Positions 43,103-54,050 of a stretch of DNA of 64,000 bases are shown here, one piece after another. This stretch comes from Elusimicrobiota bacterium. GTDB lineage: Bacteria; Elusimicrobiota; UBA8919. A program made the position numbers and the translations under genes. Location of the stretch: positions 1 to 64,000 of the forward strand of contig JAFGLF010000063.1 in the NCBI GenBank assembly GCA_016928195.1, written 5' to 3'. The notes under the pieces are model-generated. The model was given only the letters and a program-made list of their open reading frames with translations. It did not search any database and was not told where the DNA came from. Within the stretch, counting starts at the first letter, position 1; each line of letters starts with the position of its first letter.

Positions 43103-44512
43103 ATGAAAATTCTATTAATTGATCCGCCGTTCGGATTTGAGGAAATAGGCGGCAGCAGTAAAGATTTTAAAGAAGTAATGAATATCATCCCTTCCCTGGG
43201 ACTGGCATATCTTGCCTCTGTACTTGAGAAAGAGGGGCATACGGTAAAAATTATTGATTGTACTCTGGGGTTAACTTACACAGATATCGAAAAGGAAGCT
43301 AAAAAGTTTACTCCTGATATCACAGGAATTTCTGCTACAACACCTACCTATAATAATGCCAAAAAATCTGCTTCTGCCGTAAAAAAAGCTGTACCTAAAT
43401 CCGTACTGATAATAGGCGGTGCACATCCTACTGCATTGCCGGAAGAAGTAATAAAGGAAGGTACTTTTGACTTTGCTGTTCTAGGCGAAGGGGAGGAAAC
43501 CTTATCCGAACTTGTTAAAAAACTCTATAATAAAGAGAACATAAAATCAGGAAACATTAGAGGAATCGCATTTCAAAAAGACGAAAAGGTTATTATAACA
43601 CAACCCAGACCGAGAATAGACAATCCTGATTCCCTGCCTTTTCCTGCAAGGCATCTGTTACCGCCTTTAAAAGCATACAGCCCTACTCCTGCTTCATACA
43701 GAAAACTTCCTCTTGCAGTAATAATGACATCAAGAGGATGCCCCGCAAGATGCACCTTCTGCGATAAATCGGTATTTGGAGAAAATTTTAGAACACGCAG
43801 TGCAGACAATGTACTTGCAGAGGCGGAAGAGGTCATAAGGGACTACGGTGCCAAAGAAATCAGGTTTTTTGACGATTGTTTTACATTGAATCCGGCACGG
43901 GTAGAGGAAATATGCAGAGGTATGAAAAAATTAAAAATCCCGTGGACATGCCTGACAAAAACCACTTCGGTAACCCCTCAGATTCTAAGGATAATGTACG
44001 AATCCGGATGCTGGCAGGTGCTTTTCGGACTGGAATCAGGCGACGATACTATTTTAAAATATCTGGGCAAGGGGAATACCGTTGAACAGAACAGGAAAGC
44101 CGTTCAATGGGCAAAGAATGCAGGTATGAGCGTACGTGCGGATTTTCTTGTCGGCAGTCCGCTTGAAACAATAGATACCCTTAACAAAACATTAAAGTTT
44201 GCAAAAGAACTCCCGCTGGATTATGCACACTTCAACAAGTTTGTTCCTTTTCCCGGAACGGAAATTTATAAAAACCTTGTATCCAAAGGGAATAAACCGG
44301 ACTTCAACGGCAGCAGTTCCACTCTTAATCACGATGCACTTGTATATATTCCGGAAGGAATCAACAAATCCGAATACCGGCGGTTTCTTGACAAAGCATA
44401 CAAGGAATTTTATTTAAGACCCGGCTATATTTTAAGACGCCTTATGTCGATCAGGACCCCGCAGGAACTGGCGGGGCAGATTAAAGGTTTTGTATCTATT
44501 ATAAGATTATGA
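43103..44512 (+). CDS. B12-binding-domain radical SAM protein 1
   Basis: A 469-residue enzyme with an N-terminal cobalamin-binding-like Rossmann domain (residues 1-150: KILLIDPPFGF, GLAYLASVLEKEGH, IGGAHPTALPEEV) and a radical SAM domain with cluster motif CPARCTFC near residue 213. The B12 domain lacks the DxHxxG histidine signature, as is usual in class B methylase/oxidoreductase members. Motifs SRGCPARC, FFDDCFT and GLESGDDTIL are typical. Members methylate or rearrange unactivated carbons in lipids, sugars or cofactors; the substrate here is unknown. Its stop overlaps the next gene's start (ATGA), so the two homologues are cotranslated. Confidence 0.88.
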   Translation: MKILLIDPPFGFEEIGGSSKDFKEVMNIIPSLGLAYLASVLEKEGHTVKIIDCTLGLTYTDIEKEAKKFTPDITGISATTPTYNNAKKSASAVKKAVPKSVLIIGGAHPTALPEEVIKEGTFDFAVLGEGEETLSELVKKLYNKENIKSGNIRGIAFQKDEKVIITQPRPRIDNPDSLPFPARHLLPPLKAYSPTPASYRKLPLAVIMTSRGCPARCTFCDKSVFGENFRTRSADNVLAEAEEVIRDYGAKEIRFFDDCFTLNPARVEEICRGMKKLKIPWTCLTKTTSVTPQILRIMYESGCWQVLFGLESGDDTILKYLGKGNTVEQNRKAVQWAKNAGMSVRADFLVGSPLETIDTLNKTLKFAKELPLDYAHFNKFVPFPGTEIYKNLVSKGNKPDFNGSSSTLNHDALVYIPEGINKSEYRRFLDKAYKEFYLRPGYILRRLMSIRTPQELAGQIKGFVSIIRL

Positions 44513-45969
44513 AAGTAATGTTTGTTTGTAGAGGTGCGGAACATATAGGAGTGGAATACCTGTCTGCTTGTCTTAAAAAAGCAGGACATATCACTGAATT
44601 ACTATTTGACCCGGGATTTGATGATACATTTTATTTCAAAATTTCAATTTTAAAATATTTTAATAATTGGTCGCGTCTTATTAAGCGTGTCAAGGATTTT
44701 TCACCGGATGTCTTGGCAATATCTTCTGTATCGAATACCTATCCGTATATATGCAAGTTTATCAGGGAGATCAAAAAACATCATAATTGCTATACGGTAA
44801 TAGGAGGTATCCACTCTACAGCCATACCCGAATATGTTATAAGAGAAGGATTGTTTGATGCCGTATGCATTGGTGAAGGTGAAAGGGCATTTGTCAAATT
44901 GCTGAATTATTTAGAAGAAGGCGAGGTTCCTACTTCATTGCAAAATTTCTATTTTATGAAAGAAAAAGAAATTATTAAAAATCCTTTGCATCCTCTGGTC
45001 GAAAATCTTGATGACTTACCTTTTCCTGACAAAGAACTGTTTTATAAGTGCGGGGTATTTTCATCGACGCTTATGGTTGCGTCCGGGCGGGGATGTCCTT
45101 TTAGCTGTGGTTTCTGTGTGAACGATAAACTGAAAGTTATATATAAAAACCTTGGGCACCATATTCGCAGATATTCACCGGAGAGAATGATAGAAGAAAT
45201 AAAATATTTTACTTTACGCTATCCGATAAAAAGAATAAATTTTCAAGACGATATTTTTACGATGGATGTTAAATGGCTGTCCCGATTCAACAATTTATAT
45301 ACCCGATCCATCAATCTGCCGTTTCAGTGTAACACACATCCTCTTTTTGTTAACGACGACATCGGAAGACTATTAAGAACAAGCAACTGTATTAGTGTTT
45401 GTATGGGCATCCAAACCGCGGTACAGGATAAGCGTAAAGAATTACTAGGACGCTTTGAAACAAACTGGGATATTAAATCGGCCGTTGATATATTAAAAAA
45501 GAACAGGTTATCAGTTTGCCTTGAATATATATTTGGGCTTCCTGATGAAACGGTCGAAGATATCAAAGAAAACATCACCTTTAATTATAAATTAAAACCA
45601 AACAATACAAGTACTTTTATATTTTATCCGTTCCCGGGCACACAGTTATTAGATAACCTTCAGAGAACAAATAAGATTAATGAAAAAAATTTAAACAACG
45701 TGTATATGGGCAAAGGTTCATACCACTATACTTCTTTTATAGAATTATCGGAAAAATTAGTTTCAGAAACAACCGCTTCTCTTTTCCCGATATTATCAAA
45801 AGTACCGCCTGGATTAGGTTTTAACATAATAAATTTTTTTTCCTGTCGTTGTTTACAGTGGCTGGTAAAACTACTGCAGGTACTATTTTTACCTGTTAAT
45901 AATCCTTTTCAGTTCGAAGAACGGGCTAAAAATTATTTAAAGATGTTGTATCCTTTTAAACGGAATTAA
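44509..45969 (+). CDS. B12-binding-domain radical SAM protein 2
   Basis: A 486-residue paralogue of the preceding enzyme with a more divergent N-terminal domain (KVMFVCRGAEHIGVEYLSACL; VIGGIHSTAIPEYVIREG; CIGEGERAFVKLL). The cluster motif is CPFSCGFC near residue 198, followed by INFQDDIFTM and FGLPDETVEDI. The C-terminal 90 residues are hydrophobic in part (FNIINFFSCRCLQWLVKLLQVLF) and may contact the membrane, which suggests a lipid or lipid-linked substrate. Coupled by ATGA overlap to protein 1. No partner reductase is visible nearby. Confidence 0.87.
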   Translation: MKVMFVCRGAEHIGVEYLSACLKKAGHITELLFDPGFDDTFYFKISILKYFNNWSRLIKRVKDFSPDVLAISSVSNTYPYICKFIREIKKHHNCYTVIGGIHSTAIPEYVIREGLFDAVCIGEGERAFVKLLNYLEEGEVPTSLQNFYFMKEKEIIKNPLHPLVENLDDLPFPDKELFYKCGVFSSTLMVASGRGCPFSCGFCVNDKLKVIYKNLGHHIRRYSPERMIEEIKYFTLRYPIKRINFQDDIFTMDVKWLSRFNNLYTRSINLPFQCNTHPLFVNDDIGRLLRTSNCISVCMGIQTAVQDKRKELLGRFETNWDIKSAVDILKKNRLSVCLEYIFGLPDETVEDIKENITFNYKLKPNNTSTFIFYPFPGTQLLDNLQRTNKINEKNLNNVYMGKGSYHYTSFIELSEKLVSETTASLFPILSKVPPGLGFNIINFFSCRCLQWLVKLLQVLFLPVNNPFQFEERAKNYLKMLYPFKRN

Positions 45970-46007
45970 TCTACAGGTAATCTTGTTCGGACTAAAAACA
46001 AATAATC

Positions 46008-48329
46008 GTGGAAAAATATACGGTTGAAAAAATGAAAAAGAATACGGTTCATATTATTATTTTGTGTATTATTGGCATCTGGTTTTTTCTACCCATACTG
46101 CGTAACATTACCTATTGGGGTATACACGATTGGGACGAACATATTTTAAGACACGCTGTCGAACGGGACAGCATTGTAAAATACGGTCAACTGCCGTTAT
46201 GGAATCCCTATCAGGGGGGCGGCTTTCCTTCCCTAGGAAATTTCAAGTCAATCTGTGCGTCCCCGCTATTTTTATTTACGATTCTATTTGGTCCAATAGT
46301 TGGTCTGAAACTAATTGCTATAGTTTGTGCGATCATTGGTCTTATAGGAACCTTCAGGTTAGCACGGGAATGGGGTATTACTACAACAGGAGCATATCTG
46401 GCTTCCTTTGTTTTTATGCTTAGCAGTTATCTTCCATTAAGAATAGCAGAGGGTAATCCCGAAGACCTTGCCCAATGCTGGCTACCATGGACTTTAATAT
46501 TTGCAAGCCGCGTTATGGAAGATAATAAAAATATTTTGAAAAACTGTGTTCTGACTTCTATATTTTTCTGTATCAGCTGTTTGCAGAGTGGTAGCAATCA
46601 GATAATGTTTAATATCTTTCTTTTTCTTATTTTATTCTTTCTGATATATTCTGTTCTGTTGAAAAAATGGAAGGGCATTCTGTATCTTGGTTTGATATTC
46701 GCATTGGTTTCGGTTTTATGTTCCTTCAGGTTTTTACCTGTACTTGAGACAAGCAAATATATATGGCATAAAACAAAACCGGATGAAAACCAACCTAAAA
46801 AAGCGGCAGTTATGTTTTACGCATTTCTTGGTCGCGATCAGGCATTGGATTCTCTCACCAGATACAGAAAAATTAACGACCGCAATGTGTATAACTGGGA
46901 AGAATTCGGCTGTTATGTCGGCTGGTCAGCTATTCTGCTGGCTATAACAGGATTATTCAAACTGAACAAAAGAAAAATTTTGCTATGTATCCTAATTGTG
47001 TTTTTCTCCTGCTTATACCTCGGCTGTAGCTGCCCTGTAAATTTATGGTATTATCTTCACCTTCTTCCGGTTTTTTGCAAGCTATATATACCCTCAAGAT
47101 GTGCATATATAATTGCATTTATCATAGCAGTTTTAGCAGGTTACGGTTTCAGTATAATCGAAAATAACGTTAAACATCTGAAAATCGGAAAAAAATTACA
47201 ATTTATTATTATTGTTATCGCTCTTGTTTTTATCCTGTTCGATTTTACCGTTGTTACCAGACCTATACTTAAAAATATATATGTAATTCCTCCTCAGAAT
47301 TTTGAAAAAGGCAACTTTATACAGGATGCCAGAGCACGGATTGGGGCAAGGACGGCAAAATCAACTTACAGCAATTTATATCCGAAATATCTGTCAAACC
47401 GCGGTGAAATTGATGCAAAAGGACATGTGTCCATGACCAGAAACGCCTTGCCTGTATCCTCACCGCTTTACAAGGGAGAATGGTACTTAAAAGACAGCAA
47501 AGATACAGATTACTGTAAGCTGCGGAAATTCACCAATAATGCTTTTTGGATTGACATAAAAACTAAAAAACCTGACACACTTGTGATAAACCAGAATTAC
47601 TTTTGCGGCTGGAAAGTGAAAGGAATACCTGATTCCAAAGTGGAATTTTATAATGGAAGAATCACCGTCCAGGTACCTCCGGGCGAACACAAATTAAAAA
47701 TATACTATTTGCCGAGAACCGTGATATTGGGTTTCTTAATAACATCAGCAACCGTAATTCTATGTATTTTATTTTTTATCAGACAAATAAAATGGTTTGT
47801 TCATGGAATAGCGGTATTATCCGTTATATCATGCATTTACGCTGTCTCAGGTATTCAGGTAACACCTCAGATAAAATATGTCAGAGAGGCAATGAATTAT
47901 AAATTCAAAAAAAACCTGGATACTGAATTGGAGAAATTAAATATTGCGGTAAATTATTATCCTGATAGTACATATATAAGAAACAGACTGTCGGAAATTT
48001 TATATATAAAAAGGGAACTGGATAAAAGTATTAAGGAACTCCAGTATATGTCTCTTCTTAGGCCGTATGACAGTTTTGTTTATAGTTCTTTTGGCAATAT
48101 TTACAGACAAAAAAGGCAAAACAAAAAAGCATTTAATTCATATAAAAAATCCCTTTCTTTAAATCTATACAATGACCATGCACATTTCGGACTGGGTTTA
48201 ATGTACGTCAACAGCGGTATGTATAAAGAAGCAGAAAATGAATTCAAAATAGCATTAAAAATCAACCCGTTTTTCACTCTTGCTAAAAAAGGATTGGAAG
48301 AAATATGGAAAATACCGGAAAAAAAATAA
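46008..48329 (+). CDS. Polytopic GT-C-like membrane protein with C-terminal TPR repeats
   Basis: A 773-residue protein. It begins with a membrane helix and the large extracytoplasmic loop bearing GIHDWDEH (an acidic GT-C-type motif) and PLWNPYQGGGFP, then about ten more helices. After a soluble region with WKVKGIPDSK...VPPGEHKLKIYYLP, as in YfhO proteins, there are two helices and three or four TPR units (about residues 640-765, e.g. AHFGLGLMYVNSGMYKEAENEF). Likely a lipid-phosphate-sugar dependent glycosyltransferase or related protein of the YfhO/6-PTPS-related type. The GTG at 46008 is taken as start; ATG 46032 is an alternative. It overlaps the next gene by 25 bases. Confidence 0.75.
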   Translation: MEKYTVEKMKKNTVHIIILCIIGIWFFLPILRNITYWGIHDWDEHILRHAVERDSIVKYGQLPLWNPYQGGGFPSLGNFKSICASPLFLFTILFGPIVGLKLIAIVCAIIGLIGTFRLAREWGITTTGAYLASFVFMLSSYLPLRIAEGNPEDLAQCWLPWTLIFASRVMEDNKNILKNCVLTSIFFCISCLQSGSNQIMFNIFLFLILFFLIYSVLLKKWKGILYLGLIFALVSVLCSFRFLPVLETSKYIWHKTKPDENQPKKAAVMFYAFLGRDQALDSLTRYRKINDRNVYNWEEFGCYVGWSAILLAITGLFKLNKRKILLCILIVFFSCLYLGCSCPVNLWYYLHLLPVFCKLYIPSRCAYIIAFIIAVLAGYGFSIIENNVKHLKIGKKLQFIIIVIALVFILFDFTVVTRPILKNIYVIPPQNFEKGNFIQDARARIGARTAKSTYSNLYPKYLSNRGEIDAKGHVSMTRNALPVSSPLYKGEWYLKDSKDTDYCKLRKFTNNAFWIDIKTKKPDTLVINQNYFCGWKVKGIPDSKVEFYNGRITVQVPPGEHKLKIYYLPRTVILGFLITSATVILCILFFIRQIKWFVHGIAVLSVISCIYAVSGIQVTPQIKYVREAMNYKFKKNLDTELEKLNIAVNYYPDSTYIRNRLSEILYIKRELDKSIKELQYMSLLRPYDSFVYSSFGNIYRQKRQNKKAFNSYKKSLSLNLYNDHAHFGLGLMYVNSGMYKEAENEFKIALKINPFFTLAKKGLEEIWKIPEKK

Positions 48330-49924
48330 TATTCATACTTGTGCTGGTTCTTATCTTCAGGATATGCTTTGTTTTTATCAATTCAAATTTTATGCATACA
48401 GACGAAGCTATTCATGGTCTAATGGCAAAACACATTATTACACGGGGAACCCTTCCCGTTTTTTCATATGAAGAGGAAATAACCGGGGTGCTGTATCTGT
48501 ATCCCGCTGCTTTAAGTTTTATGATATTCGGTGTATCAAACATGGCATTCAAAATTATTCCGGTTATGATATCGGTTATTTTTGTCTATCTTATATATAT
48601 TCTCGGGAGTATTACGGTAAACAGAAAAACCGGTATTATAGCAATGCTGTTTGCAGGGTTCTGTCCTCCGTTTTTAAACATGTGGAGCGTAAATGCATGC
48701 AGTGAATACATTACCATAATAACCATGGGCACCCTTATACTTATTTTAGGCATCGATATCATTTGCGACCGACATCTCAAGCCAAACACAGCATATCTTT
48801 TACTCGGTTTAATCAGCGGTATCGGATTCTGGATAAATCCGTTAATTATATCCTACATTCTGACGGTTTTTCTACTGGTTTTTATTACCGACAAAAAAAT
48901 CTTTTTTAAACCAGTTTTTGCTCTTTTTATTACCGGATTTCTGATAGGCAACGCGCCGATGATTATATTTAACGCTTCATCTGCGGTAAGAGCCGCAGGA
49001 GGTCTGGATGACTCACAAAACTGGTTGTCGTATATAACTATTTTCGGAGAAACAAATGTTTCTATATTGTCAAAGATAGCCACACTACCGTCAAAACTCC
49101 GGGAAATCGCCGCTGTTTCCATTCCTATTATGATAGGCGGATTTGTATGGGAACTTGAATCAAGTATTATCAGGAAAATAATCGCCGTGATCTTAATGGC
49201 TGTATTCTGGATATCTGTTATATATACGTTATATAAAAGAATCATTGATACGGTATTAAACCGAAAAGAAATAAAAAAAATCGACTTTTTAATAATACAA
49301 TTCATTTTGACAATCATGATATTTTCTGTATCGAAGTTCGGATTTTTAACCAAAGAACCCCGTTATCTCCTGCCCATATTTACAGCGATACCGATTTTCC
49401 AGGCAATTTTCTTATGTGAAATAAAATTCAAAACCAAAAAATTCTTCGTGGCATCTGTTTCTGGTATACTTTTACTGAATATTTATGGCAACATATCCTT
49501 TTCACGTACAGTTGATCCGGACCACTCAATGTGTCCATACGACAAAAAACTTATCAAATATTTAGTAGAAAATAATATAAAGACGCCGGCCAGCGACTAC
49601 TGGGTAGCATACCAGATTACTTTTGCAACAAACGAAAAGGTTATTGGAATACCGTTCGGTCTTCAAAAGTTTGCTATGTATAAAAATCATATAAAACGTT
49701 TCAATAATATACATTATTTGATTTTTCCTAAAGTAACTTTACATGACCGGATTTTTAAATATTTCAGTTACGGACTGGACAGACCGTTAAGGAATGATGA
49801 GGAGTTTACGGAATATTTGAAGTCACATGGAGTATCAAATTTCAAAACTTACAAATTTGACTATTATACATTGTTTTATACTACAGATACTTCAATATCG
49901 GAAAAGTTAATTAACTCCGAATAG
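48305..49924 (+). CDS. GT39/ArnT-like membrane glycosyltransferase 1
   Basis: A 539-residue GT-C fold protein. FMHTDEAIHGLMAKHIITRGT (residues 31-51 region) holds the catalytic acidic pair in the first periplasmic loop, as in protein mannosyltransferases and ArnT. Around ten membrane helices follow, with a soluble C-terminal segment. Such enzymes use polyprenyl-phosphate sugars on the outer face of the inner membrane to glycosylate proteins or lipids. Acceptor unknown. The frame begins inside the end of the previous gene. Confidence 0.83.
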   Translation: MENTGKKIIFILVLVLIFRICFVFINSNFMHTDEAIHGLMAKHIITRGTLPVFSYEEEITGVLYLYPAALSFMIFGVSNMAFKIIPVMISVIFVYLIYILGSITVNRKTGIIAMLFAGFCPPFLNMWSVNACSEYITIITMGTLILILGIDIICDRHLKPNTAYLLLGLISGIGFWINPLIISYILTVFLLVFITDKKIFFKPVFALFITGFLIGNAPMIIFNASSAVRAAGGLDDSQNWLSYITIFGETNVSILSKIATLPSKLREIAAVSIPIMIGGFVWELESSIIRKIIAVILMAVFWISVIYTLYKRIIDTVLNRKEIKKIDFLIIQFILTIMIFSVSKFGFLTKEPRYLLPIFTAIPIFQAIFLCEIKFKTKKFFVASVSGILLLNIYGNISFSRTVDPDHSMCPYDKKLIKYLVENNIKTPASDYWVAYQITFATNEKVIGIPFGLQKFAMYKNHIKRFNNIHYLIFPKVTLHDRIFKYFSYGLDRPLRNDEEFTEYLKSHGVSNFKTYKFDYYTLFYTTDTSISEKLINSE

Positions 49925-49953
49925 AATACTGATTTTTCACAAAATAAAAAATA

Positions 49954-52413
49954 ATGAAAAAAACAATCAAATTAAATTTAATCGGTATTGGAATACTCCT
50001 ATTTTTGACATTGGTAATGTTCGGCGATATTCTGTTTACTTTCAAATCTAATACTGTGTTGTCGGCAAAAAATGGGGATATTTTCCCGTTTTTCCTTTAC
50101 TTGCGTGACTTCGGTTTTTCACAATTAAGGCAGGGTAATTTAGCATTATGGAATCCTTATATCTTCTCCGGGACACCATACTTCGCCGAGTTTGAGCCTG
50201 CATTATTATATCCGTTGAATTGGCTTTACCTGATACTGCCTCCGGCACGGGCAATCAATATAGGAATAATAATTCATTTTCTCTTAGCAGGCATCTTTAT
50301 CTACCTGTGGACGGGTTACCGTAAACTGAGTGTGCCTTCCAGAATACTCTCCTCGGCTCTATTTATGCTGTGCAGTGCGCATTTCATGCATATATTTGCA
50401 GGACATCTTTCCAACCTCTGTACAATGATATGGGCGCCGTTACTGTTTCTATCCATAGATGCTCTTTTTGAAGACGATAAAAGCAGTCCGTTTTGGATAA
50501 TGCTGGGTATATTTGCCGTTTCTATGCAGATTCTTGCAGGTCATCCGCAGTATGTATTTTATACAGGTATTGCCGCAGGGATTTATACTTTGTCGCGGGT
50601 GATAGACAATTACCGGAGAATACAAGAAGATAAGAAAAATAGTATTATTCAACATTTGCAGGTACCTGTTGGTTTGATAATTATATATCTCGGAGCTATT
50701 CTTATCTCTGCTGTCCAATTATTCCCGGGTCTGGATGTCCTATCCCAGACCACACGCGGCCAGAATACAACAGCTAATTACGGATTCTGTGCAAGTTTTT
50801 CATTCCCGCCGGAAAATTTTTTAACCTTATTATCGCCGAAAATTTTTGGCGATATGTTGAATATACCTTACTGGGGGCGATATAATATATGGGAGATGAC
50901 TTTATTCATAAGCATAACCGGTTTGTTACTGGCAATTTGCGGAGCGGTATGGGGGGACAAAAACAAAGGGTATTTATGCTTATTTATGGCGCTTATTTGT
51001 TTAGTATTAGCTCTTGGGAAACACACGCCCTTATTCAAGTTTTTATATCATTTTGTTCCTGGGTTCAATGTGTTCCGTGGAAACAGCAAGTTCATTTTTC
51101 TTGTAGCGATGTTTCTAACGGTACTGGCTGGAGTGGGTCTTGACTGGCTGTTAAATTTGAAAAACTCTTCATCGGTAAAAACATTACGAAAGATATCTAT
51201 CACTCTGATATTTATATCAATTCTTTTGTTTATCTCAGGAATAACGGTTAAATCATTATCTTCATCAATCACCTCGTCTTCATCAACATGGATAAAAATA
51301 ATGAAAAGTATTTCCGAAACAAAAGAAACATATCTTTTTCCGGAAGCATATAACGACCCAAAAACCCTGGAAGTCCTTGTAAAACCTGCCGGAAATCTCT
51401 CAAGTAAAAGTTTGATGATATCAGCCGGAATTACCGCTATATTATCCGTCTTGTTTCTATTTATTCCGTCGGTACCGCGCATTGTTTATATGATAGGTGT
51501 AATCGGTATTATAGAGGTATTCCTTTTTACCAGGAACTACAGGTCAACCTTTGATATTAAAGATACAAAACCTTCCGTAGAATTAACAAAATTCTTTACC
51601 AGCCATCCCGGCAATTATCGCATCTTTAGATGGCCAATGGCAGATACAGGTCATCAGGACATGTCCTACGGCATACAAAATATCTGGGGACTTCATATAC
51701 CATCTGAACGGTATGCAAGATTTATGGCTTTTACTCGGAGCAGAGACCTGGGTATAACCACCAGAGATATTGAATCTAATCCTCTTCTTGCTATGCTAAG
51801 ATGTAAGTATTTAATTCTAACCAGAGAATTCAAAATACCTGCCTTGAAACCTGTCCTAGAAAAACCGGATTTAATAATATATGAATTACCCAATCAGTTA
51901 CCGCGGGCAATGTTAATAGAAGACTGGCATCTATGTAACGGGATTCCACAAATTTTTAAAGAGATTAACAATAAAAACTTTGACCCTTCCAAAAAAGTAA
52001 TTTTAGAAGAGCCCCCTGTACCAACACCAAAACCACCAAGGAAAAAATCTTCTCACTCCTATATTCAAAAGCGGGGCTCACCCGGACAGGTAGAAATAAC
52101 AGATACCTCAACCGACAGTTTGACTGTAAAAGCAAAACTGGTCAGACCTGCAATTCTGGTAATGACTGACCCGTACTATTCCGGCTGGAATGTGTTTGAC
52201 GAAACCGGCAAAGCGATACAAAAATATAAAATTATCCCGGCAAATTACATCTTAAGGGCCATACCGCTGGATGCAGGAGAACATTTACTGCGTATCGAAT
52301 ATCTGCCTGCATCCTTTCAAATAGGCAAACGGATATCTGTTATTTCAATTACCGTTTATCTGGCAATACTTATATTCTTGAGATATAGAAAATTAAAAAA
52401 TAAAAAATTATGA
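49954..52413 (+). CDS. YfhO-family membrane protein
   Basis: An 819-residue polytopic protein of the YfhO family. Typical elements are NLALWNPYIFSGTPYFAEFEPALLYPLNWLY in the first loop, SFPPENFLTLLSPKIFGD near residue 285, GNSKFIFLVAMFLTVLAG, and the late segment YYSGWNVFDETGK...DAGEHLLRIEYLP before a final helix. YfhO of Gram-positive bacteria is required for glycosylation of lipoteichoic acid, and homologues are regarded as GT-C enzymes. An unusual Pro/Lys-rich stretch (PPVPTPKPPRKKSSH, about residue 690) interrupts the soluble domain. It overlaps the following gene by four bases. Confidence 0.85.
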   Translation: MKKTIKLNLIGIGILLFLTLVMFGDILFTFKSNTVLSAKNGDIFPFFLYLRDFGFSQLRQGNLALWNPYIFSGTPYFAEFEPALLYPLNWLYLILPPARAINIGIIIHFLLAGIFIYLWTGYRKLSVPSRILSSALFMLCSAHFMHIFAGHLSNLCTMIWAPLLFLSIDALFEDDKSSPFWIMLGIFAVSMQILAGHPQYVFYTGIAAGIYTLSRVIDNYRRIQEDKKNSIIQHLQVPVGLIIIYLGAILISAVQLFPGLDVLSQTTRGQNTTANYGFCASFSFPPENFLTLLSPKIFGDMLNIPYWGRYNIWEMTLFISITGLLLAICGAVWGDKNKGYLCLFMALICLVLALGKHTPLFKFLYHFVPGFNVFRGNSKFIFLVAMFLTVLAGVGLDWLLNLKNSSSVKTLRKISITLIFISILLFISGITVKSLSSSITSSSSTWIKIMKSISETKETYLFPEAYNDPKTLEVLVKPAGNLSSKSLMISAGITAILSVLFLFIPSVPRIVYMIGVIGIIEVFLFTRNYRSTFDIKDTKPSVELTKFFTSHPGNYRIFRWPMADTGHQDMSYGIQNIWGLHIPSERYARFMAFTRSRDLGITTRDIESNPLLAMLRCKYLILTREFKIPALKPVLEKPDLIIYELPNQLPRAMLIEDWHLCNGIPQIFKEINNKNFDPSKKVILEEPPVPTPKPPRKKSSHSYIQKRGSPGQVEITDTSTDSLTVKAKLVRPAILVMTDPYYSGWNVFDETGKAIQKYKIIPANYILRAIPLDAGEHLLRIEYLPASFQIGKRISVISITVYLAILIFLRYRKLKNKKL

Positions 52414-54029
52414 AAGGCATTAAGGAAAAAACACTAAAGTGGTTGTTGCAATATAAATATTTCATTTCTCTGTGGCTCCTGGGCGGAATTTTTCTTTTTG
52501 TTAGTTTGGATGACCGTTATCTCTGGACCGACGAAGCAAGTACCGCCATCTTTGCGCGCAGTATTATCAGAGAAGGTATTCCAAAAGTCTGGGATGGCAA
52601 AAATCTCTTAATCCATTGGGACGGTCCCATTTTTAACGAAGAATTTATAGGAACGGAACAACCCTGGTTTTCATATTATTTAACCGCACTTTCTTTCTTA
52701 GTTTTAGATGAGAGTACTTTCTCTGCAAGACTGCCATTTGCAATTATCGGATTTATTACTCTTATACTTATTCAGTTTTGGATAAAGAAAGAAAATATAC
52801 ATAAAAACCTGCCTATTATCGTTACTATTCTTGCGGTAATGTCTCCTTCTTTTCTTTTATATTCACGACAATGCCGTTATTATTCATTGTGCATGTTGTT
52901 TCCCGTATTAATGTTAGTTACATACAGAAATTTAGCGTCAAAAAGCGTTAAGTCAATATTATCTTTTGTTGTGGTAAGTATTCTTTTCTTTCATACTAAC
53001 TATCTTGTTTTTTTCTGTTTTAGCGGTGCGTTGATTATCTGTTTTTTTCTGCTTGAATTTGATGTACAAAAATTAAAATCATTAATAATTGCATTTATAT
53101 TAGTTGGTTTCTTTACTATTCCATGGTTATTATTTAGCAAATCATGGGTTTTTTTGGGGGAACACGACTCCATGGGCTTTTTTAAAAATTTTCTTAAACT
53201 TATCATTTCTTTTTTCCGGCAATATGATAAGTTTGGCTGGTTTCCAGTTCTTCTGATTTTATGGATTCCTCTGGGAATTTATATAAAACATCGGTTCTCT
53301 GACATTAAAAAAATCGTTTTTTACGCATTATTTTGTATTTTATATACAATATTAATAACCTTTTTTATTGCCATCTCTGTAGATATTCCGCCTTTTGCAG
53401 AAATGCGGCATGCTGTAACCTTGCTTCCCATAATGCTGCTTCTGGTAGGATGGATAATCAGTGAAATATTTTCATATAAGTCCTGGTTGGGAAATACAAT
53501 ATTATTTATTGTGATTTTTACTAATCTTTTTTCCGTAAATTATTTTTATTCAACCCGCCAGCGGATAAAAAGTGCAATTTTTGATTATTTATACGAACTT
53601 GCTCATCCTGTGAAGGATCCATATAAAGAAATCGCTACCTTCCTGAATTATAACGCTAAACGGGAAGATTTAGCCATGGTGTGGCCATTTCATTCTGTAA
53701 TACCATTAATGTTTTATACTAACCTGCGGTTTTGTGCTATAATAAATACCGAAAGGCCTCTATCTTATACCAAAAATATTAACCAACTTCCTGATTATCT
53801 GTATTCCGAAAATGTAATTCCCGAATGGATAATCGCTATAGATGGCGAACCGGACTCTGCATTAAAGATTCATATCTTGAAGCAACTAAACGAATTAAAA
53901 ATAAAATATGATGTTTTACGACTAAATCTGACTTACTTGGGAGACACGGCTCGCCCCGAACTGCCGGAGCATCAATTTCGTACTTTTATAGGCAGAAAAA
54001 AAATAAAAATATATGAGCGGATTAAATAA
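52410..54029 (+). CDS. GT39/ArnT-like membrane glycosyltransferase 2
   Basis: A 539-residue GT-C enzyme. YLWTDEASTAIFARSIIREG near residues 37-56 gives the acidic motif of the first periplasmic loop, and EQPWFSYYLTALSFLVLDES is the second conserved segment. About eleven helices and a C-terminal soluble domain follow. The arrangement with three other GT-C-like genes in the same orientation and overlapping frames indicates one operon producing or attaching a branched glycan. Confidence 0.83.
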   Translation: MKGIKEKTLKWLLQYKYFISLWLLGGIFLFVSLDDRYLWTDEASTAIFARSIIREGIPKVWDGKNLLIHWDGPIFNEEFIGTEQPWFSYYLTALSFLVLDESTFSARLPFAIIGFITLILIQFWIKKENIHKNLPIIVTILAVMSPSFLLYSRQCRYYSLCMLFPVLMLVTYRNLASKSVKSILSFVVVSILFFHTNYLVFFCFSGALIICFFLLEFDVQKLKSLIIAFILVGFFTIPWLLFSKSWVFLGEHDSMGFFKNFLKLIISFFRQYDKFGWFPVLLILWIPLGIYIKHRFSDIKKIVFYALFCILYTILITFFIAISVDIPPFAEMRHAVTLLPIMLLLVGWIISEIFSYKSWLGNTILFIVIFTNLFSVNYFYSTRQRIKSAIFDYLYELAHPVKDPYKEIATFLNYNAKREDLAMVWPFHSVIPLMFYTNLRFCAIINTERPLSYTKNINQLPDYLYSENVIPEWIIAIDGEPDSALKIHILKQLNELKIKYDVLRLNLTYLGDTARPELPEHQFRTFIGRKKIKIYERIK

Positions 54030-54050
54030 TAATAAAACCTGAATTCAAAA